Positions 15,815-22,400 of a DNA stretch of 32,958 nt are shown piece by piece. Each line of letters opens with the position of its first letter. The first letter of the stretch is position 1. The notes under the pieces were generated by a model. The model ran no database searches, had not been told where the DNA came from, and saw nothing but the letters and a program-made list of their open reading frames with translations. This DNA is from Butyrivibrio sp. (lineage in GTDB: Bacteria; Bacillota; Clostridia; Lachnospirales; Lachnospiraceae). The translations under genes and the position numbers were made by a program. The DNA lies in assembly GCF_017433805.1 (NCBI RefSeq), contig NZ_JAFRGN010000021.1, positions 1-32,958 on the forward strand, in the 5' to 3' direction.

Positions 15815-15870
15815 TCCGAAATAAAGTAGGAATTCTTACACAATATAGATTGTTCTCAATTTATTTCGGA
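15815..15870. promoter_or_regulatory. Nested inverted repeats in the MATE promoter region
   Basis: Outer arms tccgaaataaa (15815-15825) and tttatttcgga (15860-15870) are perfect 11-mers. Inside lies acaat-atag-attgt (15840-15853), an operator-like dyad. On the minus strand TTGAGA precedes the inner dyad and AAGAAT follows it at promoter spacing, so the inner dyad would sit between -35 and -10. Operator function is inferred. Confidence 0.45.
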
Positions 15871-16000
15871 GATTATCGTAACTCATGATTGAATATAAGG
15901 CAACACCTATCGTAAAAGTACACATTTATCTATCATTGAAGCATTGAATAATTATTACTGCAAAAATATGTCTAGTTCCTCACTGTTTTCTTTCCCATAA

Positions 16001-16870
16001 TTACATTATATACTTTTTTATCATCTGTCTTATCATTTTATCATTGAGCACTACTCCTGATGATTCATAGGATATGATCAGTTTGTCTCCTGGATAGATT
16101 CCATTTGCTATATATGAATTTATCTTCCTTATGGCATTCTCGGCATATGCTGGATCATCCATTCTTCCATCATGTTCCCAGTACACTTCTTTTCCATCTC
16201 TTTTTCTTAGAAATGTAAAGTCAGGATACACTGTTCCAAAGCCCTTTAGACTTATAGGACACTCATATTTATATTCAATTCCTATGTCATAGAAGGTATC
16301 AGCAAGGATTTTCTCAGATTTAGAGCGGACTCTTTCCCCTTTCTTGGTGTATATTTCAGGTATCCCGGGCATAAACTCTTTGCCTACATACGGAGTATTC
16401 TTCCACTCTTGCAATTTTTGCTCCCATGGCACTTCTACGGGCTTGATCATTGTCTTTCTGATTGGATGAAGCTTTTCGTAGATTTCCTCTATTTCATTGT
16501 CATCGTACTCTTTTACCAGCTTTCCAAGCTGCTTTAGGCGCTTATCGACTAGTCTTTGGATTTTCTGGTCATAGGACTTCTGCGCAAGGCGATACGCCAA
16601 TGGAATGTCTTCTTTCTTGATGTATACTCCCTGTTTTCTGCTTTTTGCCTGGCTTTGATTCTGATTTTGTTTCTGGTTTGGTGTCAGGTTTGATGTCTGG
16701 CTTTGTTTTATGTCAAACTCATCCAAACAATGCATGTACTGCGGGTGCTTGCCACTTGAAGTTATCCTAAGATTGCCATCTGGGACATTGATTAATCTCT
16801 CATCCACTATATGCTTGATAGCAATTAGCCTCTCTTCCTCTTTAACAAGCATTTCTTTTAATCTTTTCAT
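16001..16870 (-). CDS. PD-(D/E)XK nuclease-like protein downstream of a hairpin array
   Basis: A 289-aa protein in three parts. Residues 1-60 are charged helix. Residues 55-80 are a Q/N/S-rich linker (SNLTPNQKQNQNQSQAKS). Residues 85-140 are a basic coiled-coil-like region (YDQKIQRLVDKRLKQLGKLV). The C-terminal half has a restriction-endonuclease-like core: helix with Glu at about 186 (RSKSEKILADTFYD), YECPISLKGFGTVYPDFTFL with Asp at about 217, and KEVYWEHDGRMDD with Glu at about 232, where E-H replaces the usual E-x-K. These fit the alpha-beta-beta pattern of the fold. Start: ATG 16870, with AGAGGAG eight bases upstream; the GTG two codons earlier is too close. The leader upstream is the 53-bp repeat array. 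Nuclease activity and target are not established. Confidence 0.65.
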   Translation of the reverse strand: MKRLKEMLVKEEERLIAIKHIVDERLINVPDGNLRITSSGKHPQYMHCLDEFDIKQSQTSNLTPNQKQNQNQSQAKSRKQGVYIKKEDIPLAYRLAQKSYDQKIQRLVDKRLKQLGKLVKEYDDNEIEEIYEKLHPIRKTMIKPVEVPWEQKLQEWKNTPYVGKEFMPGIPEIYTKKGERVRSKSEKILADTFYDIGIEYKYECPISLKGFGTVYPDFTFLRKRDGKEVYWEHDGRMDDPAYAENAIRKINSYIANGIYPGDKLIISYESSGVVLNDKMIRQMIKKYIM

Positions 16871-16917
16871 TATCACTTCTCCTCTAATTATTGTTGCAGT
16901 TTTGTTTTATGAAGTTG

Positions 16918-17366
16918 TAGTTTTTCTTTTGAGGCAGCTTTCTGCCTAATATGAACATTCCTTGAATTTAGTCAGTTACTTTTCTAGGCTATTATCTGCC
17001 TATTTTTGACTTTCTAAATTTGTGGCAGTTCATTTTCTCATCATTTATCTGCCACTTTTCAAAAATATGCAATTGCGGCAGTTCTTTTCCCATCTATTTA
17101 TCTGCCTATATTCATAGATACTAAAATTAGGCAGATTCACTCCTTGTAAATCAACTGCCTAAATCACGGCACCTTTAATTTAAGCAGATTTCATCAGCGA
17201 AAAGAGCCTGCCGCAAAATCAAATATCTTGATTCAGGCAGTAAACGCCCTCGTTTTCGTACTGCCGAAATCCGAAAAGCAGCAATTCCAACAGGAAACGC
17301 ATTCAATTCACACCTGTTGAAAAGCGCAAAATCACCATTCCAGCAGTCTCAAAACCTCATTTGCTC
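16918..17366 (-). repeat. Array of degenerate 53-bp repeats, each with a GGCAG...CTGCC inverted pair
   Basis: The left motif GGCAG starts at 16971 (GTCAG), 17024, 17077, 17130, 17183 (AGCAG), 17236, 17289 (AACAG) and 17342 (AGCAG), always 53 bp apart. The right motif CTGCC starts exactly 25 bp later at 16996, 17049, 17102, 17155, 17208, 17261 and 17314 (CTGTT). A further CTGCC at 16942 belongs to a decayed unit. Stems differ but pair: GTGGCAG/CTGCCAC, TTAGGCAG/CTGCCTAA, GGCAGTA/TACTGCC, CAACAGG/CCTGTTG. Units at 17024 and 17077 share 35 of 53 bases by hand alignment. The array has no reading frame and lies between a promoter at 17475-17502 and the nuclease-like gene. Strand is given as that of the likely transcript. 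Confidence 0.85.
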
Positions 17367-17428
17367 AATACAAATGGAAAAAAATCCGATCACAACAGCC
17401 GAATTTACTGTCATGTGGAATTAGATAC

Positions 17429-17450
17429 GCGGCTGGTCATAGCCAGCCGC
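17429..17450 (-). promoter_or_regulatory. GC-rich hairpin at the start of the array transcript
   Basis: gcggctgg and ccagccgc form a perfect 8-bp stem with a 6-nt loop. On the minus strand it would start about 18 nt after the predicted transcription start. No T-run follows on either strand, so it is not an ordinary terminator. Confidence 0.6.
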
Positions 17451-17474
17451 CATAATCAGAATAAATCCTAGAAA

Positions 17475-17502
17475 AATATATCACAGTCTCAATATTTGTC
17501 AA
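17475..17502 (-). promoter_or_regulatory. Strong sigma-A promoter reading through the hairpin array
   Basis: On the minus strand TTGACA (17497-17502, perfect), 16 bp, TATATT (17475-17480). Predicted start near 17468. It points away from the ABC-F gene end and toward the array and the nuclease-like gene; no other gene lies downstream before 16870. Confidence 0.75.
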
Positions 17503-17517
17503 CAAGCATCATCATAA

Positions 17518-17558
17518 ATAATCATCTACAACAAATCATCCACAATAATCATCTACAA
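17518..17558. repeat. Direct repeat of 14 bp at 27-bp spacing
   Basis: ataatcatctacaa occurs exactly at 17518-17531 and 17545-17558, with related aatcatc copies between and before. It lies between the ABC-F stop and the array promoter. It may be simple-sequence drift or a pair of protein sites upstream of the promoter. Confidence 0.5.
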
Positions 17559-17593
17559 TACTCAACAAATATCGTCATCAACGCATCCCCACA

Positions 17594-19153
17594 TCAAACT
17601 CGTGTTGTCCACTTAGTGCAGTCGATTATCTCTGTAGCCAGAGACTGGTAGAAATCTGGTTCGTGGCAGACCATGAGGATGCTGCCCTTGTATTCCTTGA
17701 GGGCGCGAAGGAGCTCTTCCTTGGCATCGACATCAAGGTGGTTGGTAGGCTCGTCGAGAACGAGAAGGTTGGACTCGCGGTTGATGAGCTTGCAAAGGCG
17801 AACCTTGGCCTGCTCTCCTCCGGAGAGAACCTTGCACTTACTCTCGATGTGCTTGGTTGTGAGGCCGCACTTAGCTAGTGCACTACGAACCTCATACTGA
17901 GAAAAGCCAGGGAATTCCTTCCAGATTTCCTCCATACAGGTAGTCTCAATATCTGGAGACATCTCCTGCTCGAAGTAACCTATAGCTACGTTCTCGCCCG
18001 GCTCTACGCTTCCGCTGATAGCCGGGATAAGTCCCAGGATACTCTTAAGAAGTGTTGTCTTACCGATTCCGTTAGCGCCAGTAAGGACAATCTTGGACCC
18101 ACGCTCCATAGTGATGTTAAGAGGTGACGAAAGTGGCTCGTCATATCCGATGACAAGATCCTTGGTCTCAAATAACACCTTACCAGGAGTACGAGCAACC
18201 TTGAAGTTGAACTCTGGCTTGGGCTTTTCCTGAATCTTCTCGATAATATCCATGTTATCAAGCTTCTTCTGACGAGCCATAGCCATATTTCTGGTGGCAA
18301 CTCTGGCCTTATTTCTGGCAACGAAGTCCTTGAGGTCAGCAATCTCCTGCTGCTGTCTGTTATAAGCAGCCTCTCTCTGAGCCTTCTTCATCTCATAAAC
18401 TTCCATAAACTTGTCATAGTCGCCAACATAGCGGTCAAGGCTGTGTGTCTGACCATCCATGTGGTAGATGATGTTAACAACACTGTTAAGGAATGGTATG
18501 TCATGAGAGATCAGGATAAATGCATTGTCATAATCCTGAAGATATCTTGTAAGCCATACAATATGCTCAGCATCGAGGTAGTTAGTAGGCTCGTCCAGCA
18601 AAAGAATGTCAGGCTTCTCTAAAAGAAGCTTAGCAAGCAGGATCTTGGTTCTCTGTCCACCTGAGAGCTCAGTAACATCTCTATCAAGACCTAAATCCAG
18701 AAAGCCAAGAGCTCTTGATACCTCTTCAATCTTGGAATCGATCAGATAGAAATCTCTGTTAGTAAGAAGATCCTGAATAGTTCCAAGCTCCTCCATATAT
18801 GCCTCAAGCTGTGCTTCATCAGCTGCTCCCATGGCATCGCAGATCTCATTCATTCTGGTCTCCATAGCATAAAGAGGCTCATAAGCAGATGCAAGTACAT
18901 CACGGATTGTCATTCCCTCTTTCAAAACAGCATGCTGATCAAGATACCCAACCTTAACATTCTTGGCCCATTCGATCTTGCCAGCGTCAGGCATAAGCTT
19001 GCCAATAATGATATTCATAAATGTGGACTTGCCTTCGCCATTAGCTCCGACAAGTCCAATATGTTCACCCTTTAGTAATCTAAAAGAAACATCGTCAAAA
19101 ATCGCTCTATCACCAAAACCATGGGTCAGGTGCTCAACATTTAAAATACTCAT
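17594..19153 (-). CDS. ABC-F family ATPase
   Basis: A 519-aa soluble protein with two ABC domains and no membrane segment. Walker A motifs are GLVGANGEGKSTFMN and VLTGANGIGKTTLLK. The signature/Walker B pairs are ELSGGQRTKILLAKLL with ILLLDEPTNYLD, and VLSGGEQAKVRLCKLI with LLVLDEPTNHLD. The linker between domains (about residues 240-320, basic, NKARVATRNMAMARQ) is the region that contacts tRNA in the ribosome E site in this family. ABC-F proteins act in translation and some protect ribosomes from antibiotics; this one cannot be assigned to either role. The frame extends 13 codons upstream, but ATG 19153 has GAGGAG and aligns with family starts (MSILNVEHLTHGFGDR). It is the last gene of a long co-directional run. 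Confidence 0.93.
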   Translation of the reverse strand: MSILNVEHLTHGFGDRAIFDDVSFRLLKGEHIGLVGANGEGKSTFMNIIIGKLMPDAGKIEWAKNVKVGYLDQHAVLKEGMTIRDVLASAYEPLYAMETRMNEICDAMGAADEAQLEAYMEELGTIQDLLTNRDFYLIDSKIEEVSRALGFLDLGLDRDVTELSGGQRTKILLAKLLLEKPDILLLDEPTNYLDAEHIVWLTRYLQDYDNAFILISHDIPFLNSVVNIIYHMDGQTHSLDRYVGDYDKFMEVYEMKKAQREAAYNRQQQEIADLKDFVARNKARVATRNMAMARQKKLDNMDIIEKIQEKPKPEFNFKVARTPGKVLFETKDLVIGYDEPLSSPLNITMERGSKIVLTGANGIGKTTLLKSILGLIPAISGSVEPGENVAIGYFEQEMSPDIETTCMEEIWKEFPGFSQYEVRSALAKCGLTTKHIESKCKVLSGGEQAKVRLCKLINRESNLLVLDEPTNHLDVDAKEELLRALKEYKGSILMVCHEPDFYQSLATEIIDCTKWTTRV

Positions 19154-19177
19154 AAAACTCCTCAAAAAACATATATT

Positions 19178-19191
19178 TGCAGTAAACTGCA
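19178..19191. promoter_or_regulatory. Perfect 14-bp palindrome upstream of the ABC-F gene
   Basis: tgcagtaaactgca lies 25 bp before ATG 19153 in the 64-bp gap after the membrane glycosyltransferase-like gene. A 2-nt loop makes it a poor RNA hairpin, so a dyad protein site is possible. Confidence 0.35.
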
Positions 19192-19217
19192 TCTCAAATA
19201 GTCAATACTACTGACTA

Positions 19218-20729
19218 TCATCTGACTTTCTTATAAAGGTAATACATAAAATCATAATCTCCCCAGCCATACTCTTCTGAATCGATCAGATCATAGTGAT
19301 CATCAATTGATTCGGGGATAGAATCTCTCACGAGAACATAATCAATAAGGCCTTCTCTCACATATCTCTCCTGCTCCATGTATGGATTGTTAGCAGGATC
19401 ATCAATATCAAGAGTCTGCGTCTGGAACCATCTGCAGCTGGGCACAATATCGCAAAGAGTATAAAGCCCCGCATCAAGACAGCCAACATTTAAAAGAGTA
19501 GGTTTCTCTGTCTGCAAAACCTCATCTCTGAATCTGTACATGAAATAGTTTTCTTTTCTCTCTGCCATAAATGGAACATTCATAGAAAAAGTTGCTATCT
19601 GCATAAGGGCCATCATTATAGCAAATACAGGAAGTCCCACAAAGCCAAAACCGGAAGTCTCGTGCTGAACAGCTTTGTCAAGTCGATTTGCCAGAAAGGC
19701 TCCGCCAAAAACAGCAAAGACGCTAAGTGGAAGTGAGTAATATGGAAGCTCTCTTCCGCCGCCAAATATACCAAGAAAAGTAAACACAAACAGGACAACA
19801 ATACTAATTCTTGTCAGTATCATAGCCTTTCTATCAAGAACACTTGCAACTAATCCAATAATAACCAGAAACATATACATCCAGTTATCCCAGATAAGTC
19901 CATAGAAGATCTTGATCATAGCCTTGATTGACTGCAAAACACTTGTGTCTGCGCCTACCTTGCTGTACACAAAGACATTTACATGGATATAGCCCCAGTA
20001 CCATTCATAAAGGCCGCCCTGAACCCCAAAATAAATTATCCATGGAATAAAAGGCACAAACATACCAAGCAGGAATACCAAACATGCCTTGATGCCTTCT
20101 TTCAGTTCCTTATAAACAAGGAATGAAACAAATACCAGCATCATCCATGCAAAGAAAAAACCAAGTCCTGTAAACTTGATATTAGCTATCATACCTGCTA
20201 GAAGGCCACCAATAAACACTCTCCTAAAGCTCATGGCACCATCCGGATACTGCTTCTTAAAATACTCAATAAACAGATATAACGCAGCTACGATGAACGG
20301 AAGACATATCTCTTCAGCAGACCCGCCCCACCAAAAGCTCCTGGAGCTGAAAATACCACCCATGCTCAGAATAGTAAGAGTTATAGATGTCTTCTCCCCA
20401 GCATAGAGACGTATAATCTTGTAAAAAAAGATTGCGTCAACCAGAGCAAATATTATCTCCATTATAAACACGCCTATAAAGGTTGTATGAGAAATCAGAT
20501 AGCACAAACCATAGAAAAAGTACAGATACATACCCTTCTGGTCAAAAATATCTCTATATGGCATCCTGCCATTAAATATGCCTTTCCCAACACTAAAGTA
20601 GCTATTAGCATCATCCCAGTTATTGAAACAATATAAATAAGATGATCTGCTGGCAAAAGAAAGGCCGGCAATAACTGCCACTAATAATATTATGCACTTG
20701 GAAATAAAGGCTTTATCCTTTTTCAGCAT
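19218..20729 (-). CDS. GT-C type polytopic membrane glycosyltransferase-like protein
   Basis: A 503-aa protein with about ten to twelve hydrophobic segments. The first extracellular loop contains NNWDDANSYFSVGKGIF and GRMPYRDIFDQKGMYLYFF, matching the acidic D-D/E loop and the P-Y-R-D-x-x-x-x-K-G pattern of the PMT/ArnT-like GT-C superfamily, whose members transfer sugars from polyprenyl-phosphate donors outside the membrane. The C-terminal 100 residues form a soluble domain (ETEKPTLLNVGCLDAGLY) ending YDFMYYLYKKVR. Donor and acceptor are unknown. It follows prsW by 15 bp, so it is in the same transcript. A member of the DUF2029-like families is an alternative name for the same fold. Confidence 0.75.
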   Translation of the reverse strand: MLKKDKAFISKCIILLVAVIAGLSFASRSSYLYCFNNWDDANSYFSVGKGIFNGRMPYRDIFDQKGMYLYFFYGLCYLISHTTFIGVFIMEIIFALVDAIFFYKIIRLYAGEKTSITLTILSMGGIFSSRSFWWGGSAEEICLPFIVAALYLFIEYFKKQYPDGAMSFRRVFIGGLLAGMIANIKFTGLGFFFAWMMLVFVSFLVYKELKEGIKACLVFLLGMFVPFIPWIIYFGVQGGLYEWYWGYIHVNVFVYSKVGADTSVLQSIKAMIKIFYGLIWDNWMYMFLVIIGLVASVLDRKAMILTRISIVVLFVFTFLGIFGGGRELPYYSLPLSVFAVFGGAFLANRLDKAVQHETSGFGFVGLPVFAIMMALMQIATFSMNVPFMAERKENYFMYRFRDEVLQTEKPTLLNVGCLDAGLYTLCDIVPSCRWFQTQTLDIDDPANNPYMEQERYVREGLIDYVLVRDSIPESIDDHYDLIDSEEYGWGDYDFMYYLYKKVR

Positions 20730-20744
20730 ATACTTCCTCTATGA

Positions 20745-21728
20745 TCAAGATTCTGGATTTATTACAGGCTGGCCCGTAACTGGGTCATACTGAACTGGCT
20801 GTACTGGAACAAATTCCTGAACCGGAGCCTGTGGTGCTGGCTCAACCGGAGTAAGTCTCTGACCTGTCATCGGATCAAAGTTCATTGCAAATTTCTGTGG
20901 TTCAACTGGAGTAAGCCTCTGACCTGTCATCGGGTCAAAATTCATTGCAGGCTTCGCTGGTGCTACCGTCTGACCTGGCACAACTGACTGAACCGGAGTA
21001 AAACCTGGCATAGGAGCAATTGGCTGCGCCTGTGCAAAAAGAGCTGTATCTGTCTTAGAAAGCGTATTAACCTTTCTGATAGCATAGATTGTGATCACTA
21101 CCTCGAAAAGGAAGAACACAAACATAGCAAATGGATATATATCAGCCACAGACAGAACAAAGTCGTAGAAACCATGTACCATCACCGGAATAATAAGAGC
21201 CAGCTTAAGGTTTCTGTCTCTTCCATTATTATCTCCAAGTACCTCGCACTTTTTGGCTGCGCCAAAATAACATCCCATAAATACCGCATCTATAGCGTGA
21301 CCTGGCACTGCGAGAAGAGCTCTCATAATAGCTGTAAAGAATGTTCCGTCAGCTATATACAAAATATTCTCAAGAAGAGCAAAGCCAAGAGATGCAAATA
21401 CCGCATAAACAACAGCATCGAAAGTATAATTAAAAGCTGGATGCTTCCATGTAAGCTTCTTGACTACAACGTACTTACCAGCCTCTTCAGCAAGCGCTAC
21501 AACAAGGAAATTCTCAAGGGCCATATACAGAACGCTCTCTTCATAGAAGAAAAGCCCCAGAATTCCTCCGCCAACAACCTCTAAAATATATGCACTGAGT
21601 GTTGATAAAACGCCGAAAAGAAATATCTTAACCAAAAGATCTGCCGGCTCTTTCTCAATCTTGTCAGCCTTGTAGATATAATACAAAAGAACTGCTGCAG
21701 GCAATATTGCCAGGTACATCATTAACAT
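20745..21728 (-). CDS. prsW: PrsW family intramembrane metalloprotease with a repeat tail
   Basis: A 327-aa protein. Residues 1-225 carry about seven to eight membrane helices and the PrsW motifs in order: LAEEAGKYVVVKKL (E-E-x-x-K), YTFDAVVYAVFASLGFALLE with following N, AVPGHAIDAVFMGCYFG, and VMVHGFYDFVL. PrsW in Bacillus cleaves an anti-sigma factor within the membrane; the substrate here is unknown and no sigma/anti-sigma pair is in the window. Residues 230-327 are a Pro/Gln-rich cytoplasmic tail with two exact-length 20-aa repeats (core FDPMTGQRLTPVEP) and a third partial one (YDPVTGQPV). GGGAGA precedes ATG 21728, inside the end of the upstream gene. The family core usually lacks such a tail. 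Confidence 0.88.
   Translation of the reverse strand: MLMMYLAILPAAVLLYYIYKADKIEKEPADLLVKIFLFGVLSTLSAYILEVVGGGILGLFFYEESVLYMALENFLVVALAEEAGKYVVVKKLTWKHPAFNYTFDAVVYAVFASLGFALLENILYIADGTFFTAIMRALLAVPGHAIDAVFMGCYFGAAKKCEVLGDNNGRDRNLKLALIIPVMVHGFYDFVLSVADIYPFAMFVFFLFEVVITIYAIRKVNTLSKTDTALFAQAQPIAPMPGFTPVQSVVPGQTVAPAKPAMNFDPMTGQRLTPVEPQKFAMNFDPMTGQRLTPVEPAPQAPVQEFVPVQPVQYDPVTGQPVINPES
20841..20949 (-). repeat. 60-bp tandem repeat encoding the PrsW tail
   Basis: Two copies offset by exactly 60 bp (for example gacctgtcatcgg at 20861 and 20921) differ at a few mostly silent positions. They encode two 20-residue units in frame. Confidence 0.85.
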
Positions 21729-21731
21729 AGT

Positions 21732-22400
21732 TTAATCTCCCATAACAAAATTTATTTCATCCGAAAAATTATCATATCCGGAGCACACTGTAATATAATA
21801 CCCCGAAAGCTCATATCCCGTAAAAAAGATATTCTCAAGAGCTTCCCCTTCGTAGTAAACACTGTTCCCCTGTTCCAAATCTATGAAAATCCTGCGAGGA
21901 TCCATTGATAAGCCCTTGCCATAGTACTTCATAACGCTTTCCTTCATGGTCCACATTTTGGTACACAGAAGGTCTGTATCAACCCGATTCTTCGAACGAT
22001 ATTTAATATACTTTATCTCCTCATCCTTGTAAACAAAATTCATTAAATTCCCGCTGAATCTCTCAGTTTCCTGGACGTCAATACCTACACTGGCATCAGA
22101 AAAAGCGCATACAGCCAGGTTCCCCGAATGGGAAAGATTAAACTCAAGGTCTGTAGCGCCCTGCACATGCGGTTTCTGAAAATCATCATCAAAAATCACA
22201 GCATCGCTTGCACCAAGCATTTCAAGGCCTTTGTATAGTAAAATCCCAGCCCCGAGTGACAGTCTTTTGCTCTGCTGTGGTTTAAATCTATCTATCTTAT
22301 TCTTCCTGTATTCTGGCATCTTATAATACCAGTCATCAAAAACTTCCTGATCTTTGAGAAAATCAACATCTATCCCCAGAATAAAATTATCTTGTTTCAT
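21732..22400 (-). CDS. 4'-phosphopantetheinyl transferase, Sfp type
   Basis: A 222-aa enzyme that attaches the phosphopantetheine arm of CoA to carrier proteins. The family motifs are LEFNLSHSGNLAVCAFSD, SVGIDVQETERF (Mg-binding Asp) and WTMKESVMKYYGKGL (W-x-x-K-E-x-x-x-K). The N-terminal PEYRKNKIDRFKPQQSKRLS also fits. The frame is open 38 codons further upstream, but that part lies inside the preceding gene and reads as non-protein. ATG 22400 overlaps the upstream stop by 14 nt and has GAGGAAG just before it, so coupling is likely. Sfp-type enzymes usually serve polyketide or peptide synthetases; no such gene is in the window, so it may act on the fatty-acid carrier or on a distant cluster. 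Confidence 0.9.
   Translation of the reverse strand: MKQDNFILGIDVDFLKDQEVFDDWYYKMPEYRKNKIDRFKPQQSKRLSLGAGILLYKGLEMLGASDAVIFDDDFQKPHVQGATDLEFNLSHSGNLAVCAFSDASVGIDVQETERFSGNLMNFVYKDEEIKYIKYRSKNRVDTDLLCTKMWTMKESVMKYYGKGLSMDPRRIFIDLEQGNSVYYEGEALENIFFTGYELSGYYITVCSGYDNFSDEINFVMGD

Noticed and set aside
16918-17394. Classical CRISPR array
   Set aside because: Repeats are not identical, the conserved motifs are only about 5-8 bases, the period is 53 bp with two motifs per unit, and no cas gene is in the window.
16918-17394. Dual-spacer guide-RNA array of the TIGR kind
   Set aside because: The two-repeat, two-gap layout is reminiscent, but no Nop-domain protein is encoded nearby, and the sequence between motifs is partly conserved between units rather than freely variable. 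Kept only as a comparison.
16001-17502. Mobile element or restriction system
   Set aside because: No transposase, integrase, methylase or flanking direct repeats were seen around the nuclease-like gene.
21174-21584. 136-aa plus-strand reading frame
   Set aside because: Antisense to the conserved PrsW membrane core and of low-complexity basic composition.
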